Assembly: GCA_030770535.1 (NCBI GenBank)
Contig: JASVEC010000003.1
Span: forward strand, 1,178,001-1,242,000
Reading direction: 5' to 3'
DNA length: 64,000 nt
Source: Batkoa obscura
Lineage: Eukaryota > Entomophthoromycota > Entomophthoromycetes > Entomophthorales > Batkoaceae
Below are positions 49,942 through 61,242 of this stretch, piece by piece. The notes below the pieces were generated by a model, which did no database searches, was not told the origin of the DNA, and worked only from the letters and a program-made list of their open reading frames with translations. The position numbers and the translations under genes are program-made. Numbering within the stretch: the first letter of the stretch is position 1; the number at the start of each line of letters is the position of its first letter.

Positions 49942-51401
49942 TGGGGATGTCCAAATTGGTTTCAGAATTTAATTAAAAATTAATCTAGATTAAGTTTTTA
50001 AATTTGTAAGTTTTTAACATGTAATTAGTTAAATTTAAAAAGCTTATTTTAGTTGTCTTATTTTTTAAATAATTAATTTTTTTTGATTATATGCTTTATA
50101 TTATTTTTATTAAATGTTTAAAATAACTTTATTAAACGCTTAATAAATATATAATATATAAATATATATCTATTTTATTTTTTATTAAAATAAAAACGAA
50201 ATGCAAGCTTTTATAATTAAATAAAATATAAAATTAATGCTTTAAAGAAAACAAAAAATAAAAAACAAAAAATAGCATTATTATTAACTATATTTTTAAT
50301 ATATTTTTTTAATAAATATAAAATTTTTAGATTTAATATGAGTAAAAATCAATATAATTATTTAAAAATAAATAATAATAATAAAATACTAATATTATAA
50401 GCTATTATTAAAAATATAAAAAAAATTAAAAATAAGCAAATTAAAAATATCATATGATATTTATTTAATAACTTAACTGTTTTATTAAAATTCAATATAA
50501 AAAAATAGTGATAAAAAATATTTATTATATAATGTGAAATATTGCTTTATTAGCTCTCGGATTGATTATAACACAACAATCACTTAAGTTGCTGTATTCT
50601 CAAGTTCAAACACAATCAAGTCAGAGTCCCTTATTTTGATTTGCTGCGAGAATTTATAACTTCATATTGCAAACAATATTATCCTCTCGTTTTGATATCC
50701 ATACTTATTGGAGTATAAAAGAGATTCTTCAACATGATAACTCGAGGCTTTTTTTAATTGGATTACTCCCTGATAATGTATCGTTAATAAAGTCACTAAG
50801 TCTTTCTGACAACATCTTATATAGATTTTACGGTAGTATCTTCCATTGTATTTGTTTACAAAATTCGTAGCTTATTACGTACTATTTCTATTAAGTTAAG
50901 TCTATCTTAGTTACATAAACTAAGACCCTTCGACTCAAGGCAAGTTAATTAAGCAAGGACTGCTTTTAACTCCAACCATTGAGTATCAACTTTCACAGCT
51001 ATTTATTAAACTAGTGATATATCAATAATGTAATATAACATTAAAATAATTTATTTATTTATTTAATAGTAAATTTGTAATGTTGGTTATAAAGCAGTTA
51101 ACAATAAATATTTTTCGATGAAATTTTATAAGAATGTGTATTTATTTACATACTACAACTTCAAATAATATCAATACATAAGTTATATTAGTAAAAGCCT
51201 TGCTAATCCGGGAATTTCTATTAAATTTAGTAGAAATCCTGCCAACTTATAATATAAATTATAATAAAATAATTCGAAACTGTGTCAGGCAGGTACTTTT
51301 GGTTTTTAATAAAAGATTTGTTTTTATAAAATTTTAAGCAAAGTTTTTGATATAATTTTTTAAAAAACTGGATAAAATCAAACTAATTTGGGACATCCCC
51401 A
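49942..51401. mobile_element. 1.46-kb TIR element sharing the MITE termini, with a nested solo LTR
   Basis: The ends are TGGGGATGTCCAAATTGGTTT-like and, inverted, TGGGGATGTCCCAAATTAGT, about 22 bp of imperfect terminal repeats between TA and TA. The first nine bases equal those of the small element family, but the interior does not. Without the nested 465-bp LTR it is 995 bp, very AT-rich and non-coding, so it is itself non-autonomous. Confidence 0.72.
50533..50997 (+). mobile_element. solo LTR 2
   Basis: A 465-bp LTR (TGTGAAA..TTTCACA) inside the 1.46-kb TIR element. A TATA-like GAGTATAAAA lies at 50711-50720 and AATAAA at 50786-50791, in the order expected for U3/R. No target-site duplication is clear. 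No internal region is attached. Confidence 0.85.
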
Positions 51402-51896
51402 TATGTTGAAAATGGGATGTTATTGGCTAAATGAATGTCAGCTCATTTTGGTTTAGGAAGAACTAATTAGATACCCTATGGTCAACGTATTTGATGGTTT
51501 CTAACAAACTTTGGGGAGCTGATGACCAAGTGCTTTCTGGTATTTCAGCTTTTAATATAGTAATTGTAAATAGTTAAAACATCACTAATCCTCTATATTG
51601 TAGTATCATTAATAATCTACATTATAATAAAATACTTGCAAATTGATAAATATAAAATACATTTTAAATGCTTTTGAAAAAGAAAATTCCAAACAAAAAA
51701 CCAAAACAATATGCTATACTTTACTTAAAATAAGATACTCGAAGTTAACCACTTAAGAGTTTACTTAGAGATTTTAAAAAGATAATGCTTGGTGCAACCA
51801 CCTTTTAAGACAATAAAATAGTATTTGGTGTTATCACCTTTTAAAATAAAGAAATATTTAGGGTTACTATTTCTCAAGATTAAGAAGTGCTTGCAT

Positions 51897-53597
51897 TTAT
51901 CGCCTTTCAAGATTAAATAAAGATTTATTTAATCTAACCCAATTTAAATTTGGAATTCTTTCAAATTCCTCATATTGAGGTCCAACTGCTTTAGACTCAA
52001 GCTTGTTTACCTTGTGTGGAACAGGTGCAGTTAAATTCAAAGGGGTATCAAGCTGGTAATTAAATCTAGTCACGCCCTTTACTAAATAAAAGTCATCGAT
52101 TACAAATCTCTGAAGCTTTGGGAAAAGGCATAAGAAATAAAGGAGTCTTTCAATTGGAGCATTAAACAGATCCATCTCGATTTTTGTAACGGATCTACAT
52201 TTGAGCGGTTCATACTCTGGCTTATAAGCATTTTTATCAGCTGTATTTTTCTTGCCATAAATTCTCTGATAACTAAATTTCATATTGGTAAAGCGGATGG
52301 TTCGAATGTTTGGTAATTTAGCAATTTCCGTTAATAATGATCTGGTTAATTTTCTGATATGAATTTCGTTTAAAGTACTTAATCTCAAAAAGTCTATATT
52401 AATCTCTTTGTGCAAACCAAACTGTCCTAAACATGTAATCTTGTGACCTTCAGATATTACTGGATATCTTTCGTTATGATTTTCCGACTTAAAGAAGAAA
52501 CCTGAATCATCTAATATGGTCAAACCTCTTAATTGACTCAAGTTGCCAAAACATCTAGCAGTACCATTATCACATCTTCCTCTGATTTTGACTTCTACAT
52601 TATTGGAAGCAAAGCCAAGGTTATTATCAATCATAGTAGAAATTTGCATCTCATTTCTAAATCCTACATCTACCAATTCCAATCTCTTACAGTTTCTTTT
52701 AAAGGTGTCGATTCCATTGATGTATAAAATAGACTTAGAGTATAACTTAAACTCCTTTAATTGACTCGGTCCATCTTTGATATACTTAACAAAATCATTG
52801 ACAAATACAAGATTCCCAGCGATATCAAGTACTTCAAGTTGAGGCAATTTATTGCCAAATAGTTTAAGTATTTGTGGATATTTGAATGATTTTATAGCTA
52901 ATCTTTTCAAATTAGGAAACTCATGCGTTAATTCAAAATCAGCGCTGATATCATCATCCTTATTACTCTTAAAGTAGATAGATTCTACGTTTGGGCATTC
53001 ATTGATAAGGCTGATGAAATCATTGTTAACGTTTAAATATCGCATTGCTTCACCATTAGCTCTGATAAAACTAACTTGATAAAACCTATACTTCTTGAAC
53101 ATACGGAGATTATACAAAGAATATATTGAATTGTTTTTGATAACTTTACGGACAATTGGATACAAATTTTTGTTTAAAAAACATAAATTAAATAATTCGT
53201 TTGGAAGTAAAAGTTTGAATATCCTCTCAAGGAACATTTCTGGCAAAAACTCAAAGCCTATTAAAATTTCCATTTGTGGCAATTCATCTGTAATGTGCAA
53301 TTTACGTAGTGGCCGTGGGTTAGACGCCGCCAATGTACCGGGCTCAACTAGAAAACTAGATACTGCAGGACTAGTGGCCCCAACTTGAATATTAGATATT
53401 TTTGAGCCACTGGATACAGCTGGGAAATTAGACACTGCAGGATTACTGGGTCCAACTGGAAAGCTAGACGGAGCTGACATTTCAGATTGAACTGAAAAAT
53501 TAGATAGTACTGGCATATTATATTCAATTGAACTCCCGGGTTCATCTTTCAAATTAGATCCTTCTTGCATATTGAAGTTGTTTGACATCTTAAACAA
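51897..53597 (-). CDS. F-box/leucine-rich-like protein, intact member
   Basis: An intronless 566-residue frame. Residues 1-100 are a Ser/Pro-rich extension built of degenerate ~11-residue units (VSNFPAVSSGSK, SNPAVSNFP, SFPVGPSN). An F-box-like block follows near 112-160 (FEFLPEMFLERIFKLLLPNELFNLCFLNKNLYPIVRKVI), then an RNI/LRR-like array (NVESIYFK, NLKRLAIK, QLEVLDIAG, QLKEFKLYS, RLELVDVGF, QLRGLTILD, PNIRTIRFTN, FPKLQRFVID). F-box proteins of this layout recruit substrates to SCF ubiquitin ligases; the substrate is unknown and the F-box match is by eye. The start could also be the Met at residue 4 (MSNNFNMQEG), which aligns with MLDNFNM of relic 4. Five decayed relatives lie in the window; this is the only one with an open frame. 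Confidence 0.8.
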   Translation of the reverse strand: MFKMSNNFNMQEGSNLKDEPGSSIEYNMPVLSNFSVQSEMSAPSSFPVGPSNPAVSNFPAVSSGSKISNIQVGATSPAVSSFLVEPGTLAASNPRPLRKLHITDELPQMEILIGFEFLPEMFLERIFKLLLPNELFNLCFLNKNLYPIVRKVIKNNSIYSLYNLRMFKKYRFYQVSFIRANGEAMRYLNVNNDFISLINECPNVESIYFKSNKDDDISADFELTHEFPNLKRLAIKSFKYPQILKLFGNKLPQLEVLDIAGNLVFVNDFVKYIKDGPSQLKEFKLYSKSILYINGIDTFKRNCKRLELVDVGFRNEMQISTMIDNNLGFASNNVEVKIRGRCDNGTARCFGNLSQLRGLTILDDSGFFFKSENHNERYPVISEGHKITCLGQFGLHKEINIDFLRLSTLNEIHIRKLTRSLLTEIAKLPNIRTIRFTNMKFSYQRIYGKKNTADKNAYKPEYEPLKCRSVTKIEMDLFNAPIERLLYFLCLFPKLQRFVIDDFYLVKGVTRFNYQLDTPLNLTAPVPHKVNKLESKAVGPQYEEFERIPNLNWVRLNKSLFNLERR

Positions 53598-54609
53598 AAT
53601 TAAATAAGAAGGATAAAGCTATTTTGCAATTTTCAAAATTTATGATTCTCAAGCCAAAATCGATGCAAAATTATAAGTAAAAAATCATTTGCTAAGCAAT
53701 CTCAGTGTTTGCAATTAGAAAACTAAAGTAATCATAATTGCTGCTGATAAGCAATAGCTTTATGATTGGTATAGAGATGAAAAAAAGGGGGATGGCTTAT
53801 AAAATTATTATCCCTAATGTTATCTTTATTACCAACCACTCTAATTTTTGGCTTTACTTAAACTTACAACTAACCCGAGTAAATTGTGACTTGGTTAACT
53901 GTTCATTTAAGAGTAAATATTTTGATAATGGTAATCTAATAATAAGAACCAAACTTTATGAAACTTTAAATGAGCTTTAAATTATAAAAATTACCGCTAA
54001 GAATGTCGCAATTCATCCAGATCAGCTGTATGCTATTAAATGTTGGTACTTACATTTTAACAATCAAAATATGTTTACTAGTAACATGATAGCTTTTTAT
54101 GCATTCTATTTTGATTATTATAAAGCTTAAAAAGCCGAAATTAATAATTTATTCTAATTTTATTTACAAAGTTTGACTTTTTTTGTTTATTTTATTTTAT
54201 TTTATTTTATAATAAGTATAACTAATAAAGTTTTTATTGATAGGTAGCTATAATAAATTTTATTTAAATATTAAGATGAAAATAAAAGAACAAAACCTGA
54301 TAAATGGCATTTTATTTGTATAATATTCAATAAAATACTTTTTTTATCTTGGAAAGTTATGTAACCCCAAGTGTTTTTTTTATATAATTAAAATATAAGT
54401 TTTTTTTAGCAAACTTGTTTTTAAAAAAAGATAATGGAGTTCAGTTTACGTCTTCTTAGTTTAGATATTAATAAAAAAAGAGACAAAATATTATAAAAAA
54501 ACTTATTATAAAAGCTAAAATACTTTTTTAAGATTTAATTTTAAAAAGTAATATTGATAGATACAAGTTTTACGAACATAAACAGCTAATAATACCTGAT
54601 TGTAGTTTC
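53598..54609. other. gene-free stretch
   Basis: 5' region of the intact F-box-like gene, then AT-rich DNA. An 80-codon plus-strand frame at 53738-53980 has no family support and is left out. Confidence 0.4.
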
Positions 54610-54734
54610 ATTTAAACTAGATTTAAAAAAATTTCAAGTTTTTCATATCAAGGTTTAACTGCTTTGAAAATAAGCTTAAGTCTTTTAGAGCTATATGGAA
54701 CAGGTGCAATTAAAGTTAAAAAAATAGTAATTCT

Positions 54735-55214
54735 TGTGAAATACCGGTTCATTAGCTCTATGATTGATTATAATATGATAATCAATTCAGAGTTCCTTAT
54801 ATAGATTTGCTGTGAGGATTCCTACCACCTAATCACGAAGAACTTATTGTCCACGTTTTAATGTCCATACTTGGTAACTACAATAAGGAATAACTATTAT
54901 TATGTCTATTATATATAGCCACCCAGTTGGAGTATAAAAGGGATTCTTCAATATGATACTCGATGCTTTTTAATTGAGTTACTCCCTGATATCGTACTAT
55001 CAATAAAGCCACTAAGTCTTTCTGGCAATATCTTAGGTAGATTTTACAGTAGTATTGTCTATTATATTTGTTTTGGATAGTTCGTAGCTTATTACTTATT
55101 ATTCCTATTAATTTAAGTCTATCTTAGTTACATAAGCTAAGACTTTTCGACTTACGGCAATTTAATTAAGCTAAAACTGCTTTTAACTCCTACCACTGAG
55201 TATCAGCTTTCACA
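54735..55214 (+). mobile_element. solo LTR 3
   Basis: A 480-bp LTR of the same family, inserted in the C-terminal part of F-box relic 4. It is of the subfamily with AGCCACCCAGTTGG, as is LTR 1, and is the empty counterpart of the site where LTR 1 carries a MITE. Target-site duplication not clear; an older insertion. Confidence 0.85.
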
Positions 55215-55718
55215 ATGTATACTGTTATCAGTTTTATATTTATTTTACCAAATACTAAATATTAATTAAGTAATACATTGGTAAAGCGGATAGTTTGAGT
55301 GTTTGTTAATAGAGCAAGCTAATAGCAAAATTTTTTAAGTTTTTTAATATCAATTTTTTTTAAATCAGTAAATCTTAAATATTCAGATTTAAAGTCAGAA
55401 TATATACAAAAAGTTCCCAAACTTACAATATTTTTACTTAGTATTAAGGATTCAGCTTAAAATAATATTTTTAAAGATTCAACCAAAGCAATAGTGAGAT
55501 TTAATAAAGTTAAAATGCTTAAGCAACTTATACTATCAAACTATTTAGTAATAATAGCATCATATTTTCTTTAAATTATGACTTTTATATTATATATAAA
55601 ATTTATATTTTGCAAATCAATTGCATTTTAGTTTTATATCTTAAGTCTAATATTTTCAAATATTCAAATCTATTTTTAATATAATTAATACTTCTGCAAT
55701 TTAAATGACCCTTAGAGT

Positions 55719-56214
55719 TGTGAAAGTTGATACTCAATAATAGAAGTTAAAAGCTACTCTTGCTTAATTAACTTGCCTTGAGTCGAACGGTCTTAGTTTA
55801 TGCAACTAAGATAGACTTAAATGAATAGGAATAATACGTAATAAGTTACGAATTATGTAAAACAAATAGAATAGACAATACTATTGTAAAATCTACCTAA
55901 GATGTTGTCAGAAAGACTTAGTGGCTTTATTGATAGTACGATATCAGGGGGTAACTCAATTAAAAAGCATCGAGTTATCATGTTAAAGAATCTCTTTTAT
56001 ACTTCAACAAGTACGGATATCAAAACGAGAGGATATCATTCTTTGTGATATGAAGTTATAAATCCTCAGAGCAAATCAAAACAAGGAACTCTGGATTGAT
56101 TATACCACATGATTTACGGTTAAATTGGTTACAAGACTACCACTAGCTTTGTAAACAAGTTCAATGATTATTATCTTATAATTAATCCGAGAGCTGACAA
56201 ACCAATATTTCACA
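55719..56214 (-). mobile_element. solo LTR 4
   Basis: A 496-bp LTR in reverse orientation inside the leucine-rich part of F-box relic 4. It is flanked by GAGT at 55715-55718 and 56215-56218, a 4-bp target-site duplication. It is somewhat longer than its sisters in the U3 part. Confidence 0.88.
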
Positions 56215-56737
56215 GAGTATACTTTAAGTTTCTTTAGTTTATTTTCTTTCAAGTAGTTAATAAAGCTATTGATGAAATAATCTTTTTTCCAGTAACTTTA
56301 AGTTTTTCAATCTGAGTAAGGTAATGACTAAATAGCTTAAGTATTTAGTCGAATTTGATAGTATAAATACTTATTTTTTTCAAATTTAATAACTGAATGT
56401 TTATATAAGCATTATATAAAATATTATAGTCACAACTTGGTTTAAAATGGATAAATTCTAAATTTAAGAAACATATGGTTATATATTGAAATAAGCCATT
56501 GTTAATATTTATATGTTTTATCAATTTAAATTTTTTTTAATAAATTTGAGTTAATAAAAGCAAAGTTTTCTGTATTTACATTAGTTATAAGTAAATTAAG
56601 TTAAGTTTAATTTAATAGCTTTAAAGGCATATTGATATAAATATTTATTTAAAAAGCATAAGTCAAATAATTCAGTTGGGCGCGTAGACATTTAAATATT
56701 TTTTCAAAAATAAAATCTGGCAAATATTTAAATCTAA

Positions 56738-57199
56738 TGTGAAAGTTGGTACTCAGTGGTAGGAGTTAAAAACAGTTCTTGCTTGGTTAACTTGTCTTGA
56801 GTCGAACGGTCTTAGTTTATACAACTAAGATAGACTTAAATGAATAGGAATAATACGTAATAAGTTACAGACTATGTAAAACAAATAGAATAGACAATAC
56901 TATTGTAAAATCTACCTAAGAAGTTATCAGAAAGACTTAGTGGCTTTATTAATAATACGATATCAGGGAGTAATTCAGTTAAAAAGCCTCGAGTTATCAT
57001 ATTGAAGAATCTCTTTTATACTCCAATAAGTATGGATATTAAAAGGAGATAATATTCTTTGAAATATGAAGTTATAAATTCTCGCAGCAAATCAAAATAA
57101 GGGACTCTGACTTGATTGTATTTGAACTTGAGAACACAACAACTTAAATGATTGTTGTGTTATAATCAATCTGAGAGCTAAGTAAAGCAATATTTCACA
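56738..57199 (-). mobile_element. solo LTR 5
   Basis: A 462-bp LTR in reverse orientation between the N-terminal extension and the F-box block of relic 4, flanked by CTAA on both sides. By eye it is identical throughout to LTR 6 in inverted orientation, so these two are the youngest copies. Confidence 0.9.
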
Positions 57200-57981
57200 C
57201 TAATTAGATTATTAAAATTAAATAATCTATTAGCAATTGGCATATTAAATAATGCTTGTAATCTGGATACCGCTTTTCAACTGGGTCCTGGTGAAAATTT
57301 AGGTCCAACTGGAAAAACAGGCCCTGTTAATATACATAGCTCAATTTGATTCCTAGACGCTATTAATATAAAAGCTCTAAGGTGAGCCATAAATAACTTT
57401 GAATTTCTATCTAGAAATTTTAAACCAAATGAAATGGTGCTGACGTACTGGACCCAACTAGCATACTGAGTTCAGTTAATATATTGAAACCCACTGGAAG
57501 ATTAAAATCCGCTGGAGTATTGGCATAAAATGGCTCATTTAGATTAAATAGGGTATTTAAATCAACTGGTAGATTAAATTCATCGGGGATATTGAGTTCA
57601 TCGCGGATGTCATTAAATTCGTTAGAGATATTTTCATCAAGTGTGAAATTTAAATCTGTTGGCATATTGAAATTTGCAGACATATTGGGATCCGTTAACA
57701 TATCAAAATTTACAGCCATATCGGATTCCATTGGCTTTTCTGGACTATCATCCAAATTAAACCCATTTTACATATTAAAGTTGTCTAACATCTTAAATTA
57801 AATGAATCAAGAATGATTATAATTTTATCTTCACTTATGAATTTATCTTTGTTTTAAGACAAGATCAAGACGAAATTTACAATGTATAACAAGATTATTG
57901 ACCAAGTGATCATAGCGTTTGCTATTTGAAAATAAAAAACCAATCATAGATGCTAGTAACAAATAAGGAATTCGTCACTGG

Positions 57982-58443
57982 TGTGAAATATTGCTTTACT
58001 TAGCTCTCAGATTGATTATAACACAACAATCATTTAAGTTGTTGTGTTCTCAAGTTCAAATACAATCAAGTCAGAGTCCCTTATTTTGATTTGCTGCGAG
58101 AATTTATAACTTCATATTTCAAAGAATATTATCTCCTTTTAATATCCATACTTATTGGAGTATAAAAGAGATTCTTCAATATGATAACTCGAGGCTTTTT
58201 AACTGAATTACTCCCTGATATCGTATTATTAATAAAGCCACTAAGTCTTTCTGATAACTTCTTAGGTAGATTTTACAATAGTATTGTCTATTCTATTTGT
58301 TTTACATAGTCTGTAACTTATTACGTATTATTCCTATTCATTTAAGTCTATCTTAGTTGTATAAACTAAGACCGTTCGACTCAAGACAAGTTAACCAAGC
58401 AAGAACTGTTTTTAACTCCTACCACTGAGTACCAACTTTCACA
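57982..58443 (+). mobile_element. solo LTR 6
   Basis: A 462-bp LTR about 190 bp before the start of F-box relic 4, flanked by CTGG and CTAG (one change in a 4-bp duplication). Same sequence as LTR 5. The two are inverted and each has its own flanks, so they are separate insertions and not the ends of one element. Confidence 0.9.
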
Positions 58444-59029
58444 CTAGTCATTTAAATTTACTCCAGTTAATTAAAAATTTAAAAAATTAAAATCCTAATA
58501 TATGTAAAAACTAAAAATAACAGTATAAAGTTGTCTAGAAATTAAAATGTTATCTACTTTTAATCCCTATGTTTTAACTCAATTAAAATTCAAGAATTAA
58601 GGTTGATAGTTTGCTATTATTTTAATATTGACGTCCAAATATCTTTTATCTTATCAATTATCATAGTATTTATAGTTGTGCTTTATATTATCCATAGATA
58701 TTGAAGTGAGATTTTGGTATAAATAACCTTAGTCTTTTCCAACGTTCTGACTAATTAAAGCTACACAGTTGTCTTTAACTATATAAAAGCCACATGCTTA
58801 TTTTAGTTGTAAAAAGATTGCGCAAAGACTAAGGATATTCATAATAGAATCTCCCGATATTAATGCATAAAAAGCTTTAACATATAATATTGATATTGCT
58901 TTATAAAGAATAAATTCCAATAGTTAAAATTTTGAAACTTTCATTTTATGCGTTAAATGAATAAGGATAACGTTTATTTATAAAAATAAATAAAGGAAAG
59001 GAAGAGGAATACTAAAACCATAATAAAGT
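58444..59029. other. gene-free stretch
   Basis: AT-rich DNA between solo LTR 6 and F-box relic 5. Nothing recognised. Confidence 0.4.
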
Positions 59030-60532
59030 CTGACCTATTTTAACTTTATTCAAGTTAATAAGGAAATTTGTGACTTATTACTAGAACTTAAAGTTATATC
59101 ATTAATACTTAAAGTAATAAATAATAAAAGAGTGGTAAGAGTATAGTTAACAATGGTACTAATATTCATTAAGCAAAAGTTATCAACTTTCGATAATTAA
59201 GGTTTGGAAAAAGAAACAAAAAACAAAGGAAATCTTTAAATAAAATTTCTAATACATCGATTCCAATTTTTAATAAACTACATTTAATTGAAGTATATTT
59301 TGCTTTATAAAGATCCTCGCTATTATAGATATATCCATCAAATATTGGTATAGGAAGAAAAATAAAGTTATGGAAACGAATTGTTTGAATATTTGATAAG
59401 ACAGAAACTACTTTCGAAAGTTCTCTTGATAACTCTGCAACATAAATCTCTTTCAAAGTTGACAGCTTCAAATGATCATAATCAATTGAATCATTTACTC
59501 TAAAGTATCCCAAACTTATAATATCATCATCTTCAATTAATTTTATATTATTATAGCTATGAGCGGAATCGATACTATTAATAAAATAACCAAAATCAAA
59601 ATGACCTATTAATTCAATACTTTTTGACTCCTCTAAATCACCAAGACATTTAATAATATCAGTATCAAACTTTCCATGAACCCAAGTTCAAATTAGAAAC
59701 AAAGCTTATATCTGAATCAATCCTACCATAATTATAAATGTGCTTGATTTTAAATGTAACATTCTCAAATTGCTAAATTTGGTTTTAATTAAAATTAATC
59801 CATCAAGAAGTAATTCATTATCCGAGTATATCTTAAGTGAATTTAATATGCTTAGATTTAAATCTTCAGCTACTTTTGAAATATACATGTCTACCTGATC
59901 GATCCCATCAACTTCAAATACTTCAAGCTGGCTTAAATGACAATGTAATAGCTTTAATGATTTCATAGTATTGTGGCAATTTATTGTAATTTTCTTTAAC
60001 TTTGATAATTGAAGATTTACTTCTACTTTGACGTCTCATTCAGTATCATCACTGTTGTAGCTATCATTAGTATCATAATCATCACTACTATCACTATTAC
60101 AATTATCCCTATCACCGCTATTGTAGCTATAACATTGTCACTATTGCTGTTACTTCCATTATCATCACTATAGTAATTATCACTATCGCTATTGACATCA
60201 CTAGTAGATACATCAGTATAATAAATAGACATTACATTTGGACAATGAATTAACCAATCCAGATTACTATCAAAGATATTTAAATGTTTCATTAATAAAT
60301 CATTTTGTATAATAAATTTATTTTGAAATTGTAGATATTGTTGATAGTTTAGATTATTTTTATATTCATGCTAATTATAAATCGAATGACTACCATTAGT
60401 ATAGATAACTCGAATTACTATCGTATATAAATGTTTACTCAAAAAACACAAGTCGAATAGCTCAAATGGATTCAACTGTTCAAATATGGACTCTAATAAT
60501 AGATCAGAAAGTTGTGAAAATTCTATTGTCAT
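59030..60532 (-). pseudogene. F-box/LRR-like relic 5 with an expanded Asp/Ser/Asn repeat
   Basis: Starts MTIEFSQLSDLLLESIFEQLNPFELFDLCFLSKHLYTIVIRVI, a good F-box-like block, followed by a stop near 60370 (SIYN-stop-HEYK). Next come MKHLNIFDSNLDWLIHCPNVMSIYYTD, a microsatellite-coded DSDNYYSDDNGSNSNSDN run whose frame then slips (60050-60190), QLEVFEVDGIDQVDMYISKV, LSTLKEIYVAELSRELSKVVSVLSNIQTIRF and LFPNLNYRKL; a weak NLNKVKI end lies near 59040. At least five breaks are visible. Alternatively it is a gene with unusual introns, but the stop inside the F-box region argues against that. Confidence 0.75.
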
Positions 60533-61242
60533 TTTTAAAATTAAAACATAATAAAGAGGTTTCAGTTGGCCTTTTCTATACTTTATAGTTTGTGTTCTTT
60601 ATAAATTTTAATTTAATATTGACTAAAAAATATATAATATCATTGACTAGAAATATGTAATTTTTATGTCTTAAGTATGTAAATCAAGTTGAAAAAGACT
60701 AAAATGTTTGTAAAATATTGATAAAAAGGTTAAACTATCATTAATAAGGAGGGTCACAAGTTTAACCTCTTAAAAATAATGTAAAATTATTAATTATATT
60801 ATGATAGCAATACAGTAAAAAAATCACTTATTGGATGGGTAGTTGGACTTTAGTCGTAATTTTTAAATATTACAATATAGAATAAATGTTAATCTTAAAG
60901 TTGCTATGTAGATAAAATTTCAGTCAATAATATAATTGATATTGAACCACCTTAATAAAGATCATTTAATTTTTTTACAAACAATTTTTAATTGTACTAT
61001 TAAATATTTGACTCTTACCTTCAATAAACATCTTTAAAAGAAAACGAAATTAAAATATCAAAATCATTATTAATTCAAAGTCTACGAACTAGTCCTGCTA
61101 ACTCATTTATCGCTATTATTTTTTTATTTCTTACATCATTGTCTGTTTAAACAAGTATAATTCTTTAATAAAATCAGAACCCTGGCTAGTCAACATAAAA
61201 TTTCAAAAGTTTACCCTCATTATATTAATCAAAGACTACACT
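60533..61242. other. gene-free stretch
   Basis: Between F-box relic 5 and the 3' end of the Rsc9-like gene. Nothing recognised. Confidence 0.4.

Larger units (their letters stand above)
54610..57791 (-). pseudogene. F-box/LRR-like relic 4, split by three solo LTRs
   Basis: Four pieces remain in family order on the minus strand. 57791-57200 holds the N-terminus (MLDNFNM, then repeated NFNMPTDLN-like and FPVGPKFSPGPS units). 56737-56215 holds the F-box-like block (FKYLPDFIFEKIFKCL, then ELFDLCFLNKYLYQYAFKAI) and IL KLFSHYLTQIEKLKV, ending at KLKKLKVYS. 55718-55215 holds LSKNIVSLGTF..KSEYLRFTDLKKIDIKKL and TQTIRFTN. 54734-54610 holds LTLIAPVPYSSKRL..IFKAVKP. Each gap is exactly one solo LTR. 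Many frame breaks are present besides the insertions. The N-terminal extension matches that of the intact gene, so this is its closest relative by layout. Confidence 0.82.

Noticed and set aside
53738-53980. 80-codon plus-strand frame
   Set aside because: No similarity within the window, no conserved neighbour, ordinary chance length in AT-rich DNA.
56738-58443. The two identical 462-bp repeats as ends of one element
   Set aside because: They are inverted, each has its own 4-bp flanks, and the DNA between them is the N-terminal part of an F-box-like relic.
60023-60292. Hydrophobic Val/Ile/Met run as a membrane protein
   Set aside because: It is the shifted frame of a simple repeat that codes Asp/Ser/Asn in the family frame.
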